This document shows positions 1 to 11,400 of a DNA stretch of 60,000 nt, piece by piece. The translations under genes were made by a program, and so were the position numbers. The notes beneath the pieces were generated by a model that saw only the letters and a program-made list of their open reading frames with translations, was not told where the DNA came from and made no database searches. Origin of the DNA: Antedon mediterranea (Eukaryota; Echinodermata; Crinoidea; Comatulida; Antedonidae); assembly GCF_964355755.1 (NCBI RefSeq), contig NC_092670.1, positions 34,895,795 through 34,955,794 of the forward strand. The letters run 5' to 3'. How positions within the stretch are numbered: the first letter of the stretch is position 1; each line of letters begins with the position of its first letter.

Positions 1-46
1 TACTTCATAAATTCTCTCAATATTTCTCTTCTTTAAGTTAGGATTA

Positions 47-236
47 CCAGGCCTTGTCTTTTTAAAATTGTAGGTGTGCTACAAATTGCACTCCTCAATA
101 CATTTAGGGGTGCTGTAGGTGTGCTGTTTGTAGAAATTTACCAAATTTAGGCGTGTTGTAAATCGCTCTCCTCAAGGGCAGCTTAGGAGTGTTAGGCGAG
201 TGATCACACTTGGTCGCCTTAAAAGACAAGGCCTGG
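47..236. mobile_element. Palindromic MITE with ATTA target duplication
   Basis: The ends are inverted repeats: CCAGGCCTTGTCTTTTTAA at 47 and its near complement ending in GCCTGG at 236. ATTA directly precedes the left end (43-46) and follows the right end (237-240). The 190-bp element has no coding capacity and lies in the ACMSD intron after exon 4. Confidence 0.7.
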
Positions 237-263
237 ATTACTGTAATTTTTTTAAATACTTAC

Positions 264-347
264 AGCGAAAAATGACTGAAGTTCTGGTGCGTCTAAATTC
301 CAATCATTTACATGAGATCCAATTTCAATTCCTGGAAATCCAAGTTC
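264..347 (-). CDS. ACMSD: ACMSD exon 4 (last in window)
   Basis: Encodes [16 protein letters not shown] and [11 protein letters not shown], matching the family segment after RCVK. The acceptor AG is at 349-348 and the donor GTAAGTA starts at 263. The downstream exon lies left of position 1. Confidence 0.93.
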
Positions 348-3300
348 CTAAAAAAAATGAATAACATTATGTTTTAAAATAAAATTACAAAAAAGATTGA
401 CGTTTCCGGGCCATTATGGGACAATCAAGAACAAGCGAGTAAAATTAACAACTATACAGAGCACCAAAGGAGGACAGGAAATATTTATATATAAATATAA
501 ATTGAAAAAGAGCTTTTAAAAGGAGTAAATATTATATTTATTCATTTAACCTTCCTTTTCTTTCAAATAAGCAGCACAAACTGGTTATTAAAAAATAATG
601 AAAAATAGAAAATGATATCATTATCAATTACAAATAAAAAGTCAATTAGTAATTATTTAGAAAAGAGATGTAAAGAAAATTTAAAGCTAACTCAAATAAC
701 ATAAAAAAAAGATATGAATATGCAAAAAAAGAAAAACCAAATTATATTTGATTTAAAACAATTAAAGTGGTTTAACCTAGATAATTCATTTTTAATTGTA
801 CCAGCAATTAAAAGCTGCCAAGGAATATAAAATATGATATTTAACTTTTAAGGGTATTAATATTAAACAGTGTCCCAGTGGGAGGGAGTCTGTGTGACTG
901 AGTGATGTATATTAATATTATAAATAACTTATTGACTTATTAAAGTCTCTTTAGCCCAATTTTAGAAATACTAATGTAATGGTTTTTGAAGGAATATTGT
1001 CTTTGTTTTAAATTACAGTGATTTTTTAAGTGCATCACAAATGTTTTAATCATTTATAGGCCGCTAAGTGGACAGACTAAGATGATTAGTTAAAATATGT
1101 CTTGTTTTTTCAGAGACAATTGTGGATAGTTATGATTTGGCGACGAAAAACATAATTTTCAATGAGATGTGACAATTAGCTTTATAATTCATTTTTTATA
1201 TGATTGGTATTTATATTTTATTACTTTATAATCTTGTTTTTGTGTATAGGTCGTGAGGTAATTTCCCGATTGATCGTAATCAAAACGGTACTGGGTTTGG
1301 TCTACTAGCGTTCCTGCTCCCAACTAGTCATCCATTCATAGAAGCCTTAATGAAGTAAGCCTACCTGATGGTGGCCTAGAACGACTTTAGTCGATAGAAG
1401 ATTGAAATATTGTTAGAGATAGAGTATACGATGTTTGATTGTGTAGATGTGTGACTTGTTCTGTTATTCAAATGATGTTCCTCATACTAGGAGATGAAGA
1501 TAGTAGTTGGGTGTAATGATTTTGTATATCAATTAATTATTTTAGACTGTATATTATTATTGCGATAAATTATTATTTAATATATATATTTTTATAATAT
1601 TTATTGTTATGATTATAGTATTAATAAAAAGATATATATATCAGTATTAATAATACAGTTAACAGTATAGTTTAGTGGTACTAATAGGCATAGCAAGCAG
1701 AAGATTCCAGGTGTCGAATCTTGGTTGGGGGCGGTTATTTCCTCATTTTTAAAGAATTCCCAATATCTTGATCAACACATTATTCATATTCAATTAACAT
1801 ATAACATTTAGTTTTTAGTTATCTTTACTGCACCTTAATATTTTTTGATGAGACACAATAAATAGCTTCCAGATTAATTAATCAATTTCAAGTATATCAC
1901 TTCTGGCTATTTTAGAGTTTCTTTATGCGTGTCATATTGAAATAATATAATCACCATATATAACTGAGGTGTGTGCCAGAAAATCGAAATAAGGTTATTA
2001 ACACTGTACTTCTAAGGTTAATGTTCAGAGGGTCCTGAAGGCATATGCATGTAACCCTGTCAGTGAACCTTATTCTAACCAAAAATTTTAGAAGCCGAAT
2101 GCTAGATCGCCAAATTCTATATATTCCCATTCTCAATATATTTTATCTAAAGAATATACATTTATACTAAATATTTGTCTTGTTTTTTTATTATTAATCT
2201 GTTTAAAAATTGTTGAACAAGCCAGGCGGCCCTCTGGTAGAGAACTTCTCCGTAAGATCCACCTTCACTGTCACCTAGTACACCCTCTAGCCTTCGCCTT
2301 ATTATCATCTCTATATTTCTAACACAATATTACTACAATAGCATATCTTTAAAAAATCAATTTGTTATAAGTTGTACCTTTATACATCTAGTCATTTCTT
2401 GAATAGCAAGATCCGGTGCTTGTAGCGGGACCGTACCCAGACCAATGAAGCGCTTTGGGTGTGTTTTAACAGTAGTGGCCAAGTCATCGTTGATGATTTT
2501 ACAAAGATCTAACGCATCTTCAGGTTTTGCCCAGTAGCTAAACATGATTGGTACGGTGGAGAGAGCTTGTACAGTTACCCCTGAAAGAAGAAATAATAAT
2601 ATCAAATTTAATTATATCTTATAAAATGCCAATATAGATCTCTATGTATTAGAGATAATGTTTTACTTAAAGTTTGTTATAATGATGCTTTCCGGAGGTT
2701 GTTGGGACAACCCAGATTTGTCAGTGCGAAGAATTTGTTTGTGGAAAACAATATTTCATCATTTTATGAATATTTGAGGATTTCGACTTACCGATTTCTT
2801 ACAAGAACAATGAAAAGCGAAAACAGAATGTTACTTTGTATATATAAATATTTGTTGATGGATTCAAACATGTACTACAAATGGAGAGAGGCATTATATA
2901 CCAATAGATAACAGTTTTGGTCCTCTCTCCTTCATCTTTTTTATTTGTGTAATGTATTATACCATATGGACAATTGTCTGAAATAAAAGTTGAATTGAAA
3001 AATCATGGTTGTTTCTATATGGCGCCCTACAAAGAACAGAGCGCCTAACAATACTAGTTATTATTAATTATTTAATAAAGTACTCATATCAATAAGAGTG
3101 TAAATAGTATTGTGAGCGTGTGACGATGTGTGTTGGGTATTGGACTACTGATTGTGAGATCGTGGGTTCAAATCCAATGCTTGTCTTCACTTATATTTTC
3201 CTCTTTCCACCCAGGTGTACAAATAAGTAATGTACCTGGTAAAGTCAAAACAGAACTTTGCGCTGCTTACTAGCTGCATTGGTACTTTTTTTAATATCCA

Positions 3301-6215
3301 AGTCTACAGCTCTTTGATCTTCATAAAATAGAGTGCTATATTATAAATGTCGCATTACCGTAAAATGCCAACTTAATGTCAATGGCTAATTGAACCAGTA
3401 CAAATATTATGGGAGTACAGGGAATGATTTCGCCAGTGTAGCATAGCAAAAAGCTATACAAAACAACCTTATTGCTACACATTTCTAAAATTGTGTAGCA
3501 AAAAAGACAATACAAAACTATGTTTCTCGACTAAAAAATCAGTTTGATTAGCAATAATTGCTAAACAAAATTTTAAAATGAAATTTTTCCCTGGAGTATG
3601 TTTCCATGTGTTTGATGATCAAAATATGACTGGGGTATCAATATGTACAGTGCTTAGAGGTTTCACAATCCAGGATATATTATTAATTAAAATGTATGAC
3701 AATTGACAGTAGAACACCATATTAAGAAGAGACACCTTCAGGAACCCAGCAGCTCCTTCTTAATAGTGGTGTCCTCTGAATAGGGTTGGTCGTTCGTATT
3801 GTTAAAACATGTATTTTATACAACTGTATAGTAAAATTTGGATCTCCATCATAGATGACATAAATGGTTTTATATTTTTTACATTTCCTTCCCTGGGACA
3901 TCCCTATTTTGGGGTCACTTTTCTGTGACAGAAATGAGCAGCAATATCGTATACACTGTAGGTAAACTTCTATAGGAGACAGCATAGGCAACGCCACTAG
4001 CATGTGTGGCGACATCCCTATCAAGGGAAATTACCTATCGAGGGGACACCCTATTAAGGAGACATACCTTAATGGGGAAATTTTGCTGGGTATTAACAAG
4101 TTGATACAGTATATGAAATATTTTCTTTTTTTTCTTTATTTACCCAAAAATAAATGTAATAAATCATAGGAAGGGCTAAAAAAACTCTAGTCAAGTTCAG
4201 CACCTAAAAAATAAAAAGACAATATTGCTCAAAAAAATCAAATTACATAATTACTGTTTTACCTGTTTCATCCATTTCCTTGATCCTGGTGTCGGGATCC
4301 CAGCAATTCTGGTCAATAACACGGAATAACTTGCCATCTTTCATCATCTTTGCCTTTCCTTCACAATGGTGGTGGAGCTGGATCCAGCCGCCATAACCAT
4401 ACCTCTGCAAACAAAATAAAGTTCATTTTATAACACACCTAAAGTATCATTGTCATTTGATTGGCTGATTTCATTATGTGGCATTAGATATTTCGTCCCA
4501 TTCAATGAATAAAGTTTAATAATCAATGTTACTATAAATAACAGCCAGCTTTTTAAAACAGTATTTTAAAGGCCAGGTGTGGGCAAAAAATTTCTTTTGA
4601 TCATAAATTCCAATAATTATTGATCTATAGTTTCCCCTATGTTTCATAATATTTGGGATTTTCTTTGTGTTACACGAGCTTGTTGAAAATAAGCACTTTC
4701 TTATCAGTGGGGGGATAGTTCAAATTACACAGTAAAATCTGTATTCTTTTGTACACAAATTTTGTAAATAGAGAGGCATTTTAAAAAGCTATGAAAAATA
4801 AACGGTGTGGTAAAAAATGTTATCAGATAACTAAATATAGGTAATATTACTTGAATATTACATTTCTGATATTTTTATTCAACTTCAGATTTTTATTTTC
4901 ATCAGGCTATAGCAAAAATTATCCACCGTATATTTACCATCTATATTTAACCATCTTTTTTCACCGTCTAGGAAGTCACCAGACATGTTATTACATTAGG
5001 TTAACTACCTAACTACGGTACTGAAAAAAAGTCTTCTTGGTTTTTATGGAAGAATTTTGCCAAATTTTGTATTTGACCATATTAAGGGAAATTCGTGTTT
5101 TTTGTCTTGATTTCTGTTACAAATATTTGATTTATGTACAATTAACCAAATATCATATTTAACATTCATGCCTGTACCTGAGCTTTAAAACTTTGTGTCA
5201 ATTAATAATAATATGACACAAAAGAGAAACATGTAAGCAACATCATTTGCTTTACTGAGCCTACGCTTGTTGTTATAAAGCTTACACCAAACAAAAAAGC
5301 TAAAAAATTGAATACATTTGGTTTTTTGTATTTTATTTAAACCAGAGCCTACTTTTTAAACAAAAATTGTTATGACAAATTTGAAGAAAAAAAATCATGA
5401 AGGAAAAATACTAAGCAAATCCCTTTCTGTGTAGGAGGTGTGTCACAAAATCTCTTACCCTATTGGATGAAATCAGACTGACTAAGCGATATGATCAGAG
5501 TACCGCCCTACAGTTCACTCTGCAGTGATCTGGTTTCAGCCAATAGGGAAAAAGATTTAGTGACACACCTCCTACACAGAGAAAGGGATTTACTTGAAAA
5601 TTGTATACTGTATTAATATCAATATTATGAAACCTATTATTATTATGAATCACCTTTTCAACTAAACTGTGTTTAAGTCACTGTTTTTTATTTCTAAGAT
5701 AAATTCAGGTATATCCTAAATCCTCAAAGTGGTATTTATCTATTGATCTCAACAATATTTTACCATGATTTTACGAAGGTGCTCCATCCAGCCAAAGCTG
5801 ATCATTAAATACTTTTACTAGGCCTACTAGGGCCTAGGGACCCTTATTATTACAGCAATTGTTATGTATGATGAGAGACATAAACATGTATTGCAACAAA
5901 CAAAAATTAAAATAAATAGTATAAGGCAATAATGTTGACAACTAAACACCAAATCTAATCTACATTAAGCAATACTACTAAACTGTAGAGCTAGCTAGGC
6001 CCAGTCTATCCATATGCTAATGTATTCCCAGTTCAACGTTGGGGAACAATATGGAACACTACGTCTCTATACACAACTACACAACAAAGAGTAGGCCTAG
6101 CTTAGCGTGAAGGCTAAACGTGTTCAATGTAATCAGTATATAGCCTAAATACACTCACCTCTTTTAAGTCAGGCCATCTTTTTGGTAGAATATGATTATG
6201 AATGTCAATTTTCAT
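264..6215 (-). CDS. ACMSD: ACMSD (2-amino-3-carboxymuconate-6-semialdehyde decarboxylase), 5' four exons; gene continues past the left edge
   Basis: CDS join on the minus strand: 6159-6215, 4263-4404, 2378-2580, 264-347, giving 162 codons, about half of the roughly 335-residue family length. All junctions have GT donors and AG acceptors and the frame is kept (intron phases 0, 1, 0). The protein begins [12 protein letters not shown], with the HxH metal ligands (His6, His8) of the amidohydrolase fold. It then has YGYGGW and NCWDP, the family-typical TVQALSTVP and [10 protein letters not shown], and [13 protein letters not shown]. The family is a Zn-dependent cytosolic enzyme that decarboxylates the kynurenine-pathway intermediate ACMS, diverting flux from quinolinate and NAD. 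The start is set by the conserved N-terminus. Later exons, with the remaining metal ligands, are outside the window. Introns are 1.75, 1.68 and 2.03 kb and hold MITEs and SINEs. The lectin-type gene lies 2.15 kb upstream in the same orientation. Confidence 0.95.
1667..1740 (+). repeat. tRNA-like SINE head (possible)
   Basis: TAGTTTAGTGG resembles a Pol III A box, and about 45 bp later GTGTCGAATCTTGG resembles a diverged B box. There is no convincing cloverleaf, so this is a SINE head rather than a tRNA gene. The 3' boundary is not defined. Confidence 0.35.
2378..2580 (-). CDS. ACMSD: ACMSD exon 3
   Basis: Encodes [24 protein letters not shown] and [13 protein letters not shown], ending RCIK. 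It is very close to vertebrate ACMSD. The acceptor AG is at 2582-2581 and the donor GTACAA starts at 2377. Exit phase 0. Confidence 0.95.
3113..3690 (+). repeat. SINE family B copy, interrupted by about 300 bp
   Basis: It has a Pol III B box GGTTCAAATCC at 3165-3175. The body then has TTTCCTCTTTCCACCCAGGT, AACTTTGCGCTG and GCTGCATTG. After a break at about 3293-3597 the body resumes with TATGTTTCCATGTGTTTGATG and GCTTAGAGGTTTCACAA. The same ordered blocks occur on the minus strand at 58475-58935 without this break, which shows the insertion in this copy. It lies in ACMSD intron 2. Confidence 0.7.
3700..4090. repeat. Degenerate repeat with GACATCCCTAT / GACACCCTATTAAGG motifs
   Basis: Imperfect direct and inverted copies of a motif around GACACCCTATTAAGGAGAC recur through this stretch of ACMSD intron 2. 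No gene is seen; the 100-codon minus-strand frame here has no recognisable domain. Confidence 0.35.
4263..4404 (-). CDS. ACMSD: ACMSD exon 2
   Basis: Encodes [10 protein letters not shown], a His-rich stretch, then GKLFRVI, NCWDP and KEMDETG. It is bounded by the acceptor CAG at 4407-4405 and the donor GTAAAA starting at 4262. Exit phase 1: the final G joins GG of exon 3 to make Gly. Confidence 0.93.
5413..5595. mobile_element. Palindromic MITE in ACMSD intron 1
   Basis: Long terminal inverted repeats: AAATCCCTTTCTGTGTAGGA on the left matches the complement of the right end, TCCTACACAGAGAAAGGGATTT. The inverted similarity continues inward through GGTGTGTCAC and CCCTATTGG. Total about 183 bp. 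Not coding. Confidence 0.75.
6159..6215 (-). CDS. ACMSD: ACMSD exon 1 (start codon, HxH metal motif)
   Basis: Encodes 19 residues from the ATG at 6215-6213 (plus strand CAT) to DLKE. His6 and His8 form the metal-binding HxH at the end of the first beta strand. Donor GTGAG is read at 6158-6154. Phase 0 exit. Confidence 0.93.
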
Positions 6216-6934
6216 ATTTGAGAATGTTTAATTAAGTGATATAAGTACGTTTTTCTCAGTAAAACACAAACCAAAAGGAAGTATAAAAACGGAGCTAACC
6301 CTTTTCTCCTTTGACGATCATCCGCGAATAATTATTTTCCTATTAGGTCATCAGAGGTCAATACATAATTGTTAGTCTGTGTCGCAGCCGTTGGTTATAA
6401 TTATTCGTCCGTACATTTCGCGCGCGGCGTTCAACAAACGATTGAAAATGACACATAGGCCTCCTAGACGAGTTAAGTTCGTTTTGGTAATTTAATTTCC
6501 AATACAACACAATATAACTCTTTCTCATTGAATAATTCCTACAAATAATGTCTGTATAATACAACAATATTAATTTTAAAATAATCAACAATGAAATGAT
6601 CGAAGAATGAATAGGCGCGCCTAAGCTTGGTTCTCACTTAACCTTAACGCAATAACGGTCGGAGCAACGCGCTGCAAGTAATTTAATCAATCATGACGCG
6701 TTGATCATCTGAAATGTTACGTGGTCAATACACTTGTGTGCGCGCTTCTAGTCAGGTTAAAAGAGGTATTCCGTGTGCAATTTGTGGTGAAAGTTGGCAA
6801 CTTGTCTGAATATCTTTAGTGGGTCAAAATAAACCAGAAAAACCACGTGGGGGGGGGGGGGGTCTTTTATGGGCCTTTTCAAGATGGCGGCCAAAATATT
6901 CAAATACAGTAGCTTATATCTTTGTAATTATTAT

Positions 6935-6947
6935 TGACCTTTGACCT
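6935..6947 (-). promoter_or_regulatory. DR1 nuclear-receptor motif upstream of ACMSD
   Basis: TGACCTTTGACCT on the plus strand is an exact AGGTCA-A-AGGTCA direct repeat with one spacer (DR1) on the minus strand, the type bound by HNF4 and RXR heterodimers. It lies about 720 bp upstream of the ACMSD ATG. Binding is not shown by sequence alone. Confidence 0.45.
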
Positions 6948-7068
6948 TCTTCTATCTTGATAACTACTGGTCATACTACTGTATTTGTTCTTAAATTGTT
7001 CAGAACATATATGTTTATATTCACTTTAATGCAACATTTTATCAATATGTGGTCAGAAATGGCTTTAT

Positions 7069-7087
7069 TGACCTTTGACCCTGACCT
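7069..7087 (-). promoter_or_regulatory. DR1 motif plus an adjoining third half-site
   Basis: TGACCTTTGACCCTGACCT reads on the minus strand as AGGTCA, GGGTCA, A, AGGTCA: a DR1 with an extra half-site in direct contact. It lies in the same transposon remnant as the 6935 site, about 860 bp upstream of the ACMSD ATG. Confidence 0.45.
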
Positions 7088-8118
7088 TCTTCTATCTCGA
7101 TATAACTACTGGTATTTGAGCCGGTGGGTAATCGTTAATACACACAGTGCTGATTTTCTCTTTAGTGCTTTTAAGCACATAAGCTCACTAATAATAATAT
7201 ACTAGGCCGATATAATTTGTTTCTTACCTCTAAAACATTTCCAATGCCTTAGTGATTCAACAATTATAAGTAAAGAAATAAAACAATAACAGTCAATACG
7301 TTTGTTTGGGACACTTGACATTTATTAAATCTACAATTAAATAATCTACATTTTGTTATTCATCAGTGACGTCATGCGAAGATACATACATTTGACGCAC
7401 GTGTTGTTCAAAACATTTTTATTATCAATATTTTTACCCGGACGTAAATAGTGAATGTATACTATATTAAGCTCAGTCTACACTATTAAACTTTATGTGA
7501 CAAGGCCTGATGTCCATCAAGCCCGACCTGTTGCCAGAACCGAGGTGGTATAGTAGGACAGGCAGAAAAATATTTTGCTGAACTCAACGATTGATGTATG
7601 AGAATGTATTGAGATACACTTCCAGGGAGCTTGTATGAACGTTGTTAATAAATAATCACCGTACTGTGCTTAATCAGGCAGTAAGGGTAGTTCATTTTGA
7701 TTTTTATTTGAGACAGCCTCTGTATTCTTTTAAATGCCTGAAATATAAATAACTTTTCTCTACAGAAGTAGGTTTACAATTATTACGTTTACAATGAAGT
7801 CCACTATTATGTACATGGTAACAGTGATAAGAACAGTTATAAAAACATTAAACTAATCAGTTAAAAAACGACGTTATTTTTGTAACTATACTGTAAATAC
7901 TTGCTAGACAAACAACTGATACAACACACTGTACAACACATTTTACACATAGGCCTACTTAGTGCTTTAATGTTAGAGAAAATTAACAATTAATTTGAAC
8001 GACCTGGAATAAAAGAATAAGATTGACCGACTAGGTTATGTTAAAGAGCGTGGTATGCGACACTCACAGTCTTCGTATCTATCTTTTTGTTTGCACTCAG
8101 ATTTTCAGTTCTTTCCCG

Positions 8119-8124
8119 TTTATT
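8119..8124 (-). terminator. Candidate poly(A) signal AATAAA
   Basis: TTTATT on the plus strand is AATAAA on the minus strand, about 245 nt past the stop codon of the lectin-type gene. It is a plausible 3' end, but such hexamers are common by chance in AT-rich DNA. Confidence 0.3.
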
Positions 8125-8369
8125 GAAATCTCATAATTACTCTCTTTCTATCTGGATAGGCCTACACCTCTGCTTGAAATTTCTTTTATAATTGCTTTTA
8201 CCAAACATAAATCGAGTCAACAATATAATCAGTATTTTAATTTTAAAAATATCAACACGATTTTTAGTATTGAGAACATAGTTTATATTTCATAAAATAC
8301 CAGACTTTATCAATTACGTTTTGAATTATAGGAATTAAAAAAATTGTAAATATCTTATTATAAAAGTAA

Positions 8370-8491
8370 TCAGCCGAAATCGCCACGACATATTTCGTCA
8401 CTTCCGTCTGGGCAATTTTGAACGGTGTCACATTTGAATATTAATTGAACGCATGAACCATCGCCACATATAAGTCCATCAGGACACTTTT
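8370..8491 (-). CDS. LDL-receptor class A domain and stop codon
   Basis: Residues about 1612-1651: KCPDGLICGDGSC, FKCDTVQNCPDGSDEIC, then RGDFG and TGA. Six cysteines and the C-D-x4-C-P-D-G-S-D-E Ca-binding motif are intact. The RGD is next to the last Cys and could be an integrin-type motif, but five residues from a C-terminus this is speculative. Confidence 0.9.
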
Positions 8492-11400
8492 CTGTAAATA
8501 AAACAAATATTATAATAATTATTATAATTAAACATGAAAAAAGATTAATTAAATCAGACTTTGAATAGCTTATTTTATACTTTTAATAAAGTTAATCACT
8601 TCCGTAGAAAAAAAAAACAGAAAAAAAATTATGTTTTCACTTAAGTAGATGGTTAAATTCAACCTAAAATCCACTTGCTGGCAGCATTGCTATTTTTTGC
8701 ATGTAAATACATTTTTGTTTCCATCTAATTTTTGGTCAAAGTGGATATTACATGTGACATTAAAATGGCATATTCAACAGAAAAATTGTTAATACTAATT
8801 ATTTTTTAGGGGGACAATACATATTTAATTATTATTATTTATAATTTCTACTAAGCATTCACATTTGCTATAAGTGATTTTGAAATCTGTAACGCTGACC
8901 AGAGGCATACATTTGAAATATTTATTATGGCTCTTTTGCAGATCTTTGAATAAATCAAATTTCACGATGTCGGCCTATATTATTACAGTATTGTATTATT
9001 TTGAAGGTATTGAAATGAATTGGTTGAATAACTGTGTATTTTTATTTAGTATACAGTACTACTACACTGTAAAAACAGTGTGGAGCTTTTAAACACGTAC
9101 AGTTGTTAAATGTTTAGCGTGTTTAAAACGTGTTTATAGCTACATGTTGTGTTCCTCAACTCGTTTAGCAGTCAACATGTCACTATTATGTTCAATTTCT
9201 CTATGTTCAGCAGTCACCATGTTTAAGCACAACGTCTTTGGCGTTTTACTGTGGCGGAAAAAAACTCCAAACATAGCAAATTAAACACGTTTAAAACCTA
9301 AACGTGTCTTTATATTGATCCACATGTTTAACAATCAACACGTCACTGATGTTTTGAGTACAGACTACATTTTTATAATTTGTTTAGAATCTAAACAAGT
9401 TTTATATCTAAACATGTTCAAGGCTAAATGTGTGGAAAAAGTGGTACAGAATACATATTTATGATCTAAACACTATTTTTACAGTGTAGTGGATCATTCT
9501 TTCAAACGATCCTTCTCTGAGCAGCTGAAAATAATTTCGTATAATAAAAAAATAAAATAGGAAAAAAACTATCGACTTACTTGTATCTTGGCAGTTTGGT
9601 CCTCCGCGCCCTGTTGTACAAATGCAGTAATAATCGGAGAAATCTTCTGTAACTTTTGGAACACATGTACCGCCAAATTGACATGGATTATTTTTACAAG
9701 GATTTAACAATCTTGGAGCTGAAAAAAAATGTCATATATCTATTTAATATAATAAGGAAAGAGACAGTTTTGGTACATTTTGTATTGGCAAATCATTAGA
9801 TCGGACAATTATTTTCAGTACTTGGTACCGTGATATTGTTGTATCGTATAGACTTGGAAAGTTTTTCCTAAAAACTCAACTAGTCCAGATGGTTTGATAC
9901 GCCATGTAATTGGTAGCATTATAAATTGTTATAAGAAGTGAACAAAATCAAGAGAAAATCTTGCCATTAGAGAATACGACATTACTACGAAACGTTACCA
10001 ATTGCAAAAGAACAAGATAGTGGAACCGTAATTACGTAGCCATAACATCGGCAAGGGTTGGAGGCTCACTCGCTCCATGGTTCTGGTGGTAAAACGAGTC
10101 TTCTCTCGGATAACGACTATGAACCGTAGGTCCAATGTACAAATAGCTCATGTGCACTTTAAAGAACCTAGTACATCTTTTGAGACGAGTAGGGGTTACC
10201 CCGGTTTACTACTCCACACAAACACAGCCACTGTGCAATTGGGACTGGGCCGTTTTAGAGGTGTTTACCACCCGTTGGTCCCCATCCTTCACATACATCT
10301 TAGTGAGAAGTTGAATAAATAAATAAAAATAAAAAACTTTTTGGTGAAGGCATAAGTAATAAATAGTATAGTATACAAACAACTGTGGCCTATTCATTAA
10401 ATAAATGAACTTACAAACTGTGCCTCCTCGCTCACATATGTAGCTAACTCGTTGGTTGTCACACGGGGCAGTGAACCAGTATCTGGTTTCTTTATCCCCC
10501 ATATAAGCACATTGAAAATCAGGCCAAAAGTTAAAGGTGAGCTCCGAGTTATCAATCCATCCCCATTGCGAATTGATATTTTCCCGTATGAGACCAACCC
10601 AGAAATTATCAGATTCGTATGGTCCGCAGTTTCCGAGAAAGGTGTTGATGGCCTTTTGTTCACTGTGGTTATCAATTACAACAAGTTGGCCGCTATCTTG
10701 CGCACATGCATCACGGGCCTCTCTCCACGACAATTTTCTTTCGCCTTCATTAAAGCCTTTTACTGTGTAACTATGACCTAAGTAGTTTACCGAGTCATAA
10801 ACACATGCTGCTGGGATATCACGAACTGAAAAAGAATAATATTGAAAATGATGAATCATCAACAAGACCCATTACAGCAAAATACTATAATAATATATGT
10901 ACATTAATACTTTTAATTGATTCAATTACATACCATATTTATACTCGCATATAAACAGCATATTCTCCGTACATTGAATACTGTTTGACCATCGGTAGTC
11001 ACGAATTTGGGAAAGATACACACAGTTATTTGGTGCCCAATTAACGAAGTCAACCGGTTCGTTAGTGACATGCGTCCAGTCATTACCAGCCTCTTGTTCT
11101 AGACCAATGGCAAAGTTGACGTTGGTGTTAGCAGAGATGTGGAACAGCTCTTCCTGGGTTGTATAAGTAGCAAGATGGCCACCCTTTTGTTTGCAGCTCT
11201 CCTTAGCAGTTACTATCTCCAACGTTTCAAAATACTGTGAGAAACACGTTCCATTATAAAAGGTTTCACCATCGGTACAAGCTGCAGAAAATAAAAGAAT
11301 TGATAAAGGGTGGTGGCTCCTTTCGGTGTCTAGTGGTGTTAAGTAGAGTGCTAAAAGTTAGAAAATGTTATGTCAACATGAGTGAGTGAGTGGCCTAGCG

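Larger units (their letters stand above)
6842..7135. mobile_element. Diverged relative of the 42.9-46.7 kb element's terminal repeat
   Basis: In order it shares AAGATGGCGGCCAAAA, GAACATATATGTTTATATTCA, GCAACATTTTAT, TTGACCTTTGACC and ATCTCGATATAACTACTGG with the terminal inverted repeat at 42882-43513. It is shorter and diverged, with no coding part, so it looks like a solo remnant. It starts about 630 bp upstream of the ACMSD start codon. Confidence 0.65.
6216..8369. other. Intergenic region between ACMSD and the lectin-type gene
   Basis: About 2.15 kb with no supported exon. It should hold the ACMSD promoter (just above 6215) and the 3' UTR of the upstream gene (just below 8370). It contains a MITE-1-like edge with AAGCTTGGTTCTCACTTA near 6624, a 14-G run at 6849-6862, a diverged transposon terminal repeat (6842-7135) and a fragment of MITE family 2 near 7471-7515. 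Confidence 0.6.

Noticed and set aside
3113-3190. tRNA gene on the strength of a B box
   Set aside because: No cloverleaf or acceptor stem can be folded, and a dispersed second copy with the same body shows it is a SINE.
10397-10781. Plus- and minus-strand frames overlapping CTLD 2
   Set aside because: They are shadows of the CTLD 2 exon, which has the correct cysteine pattern and splice phases.
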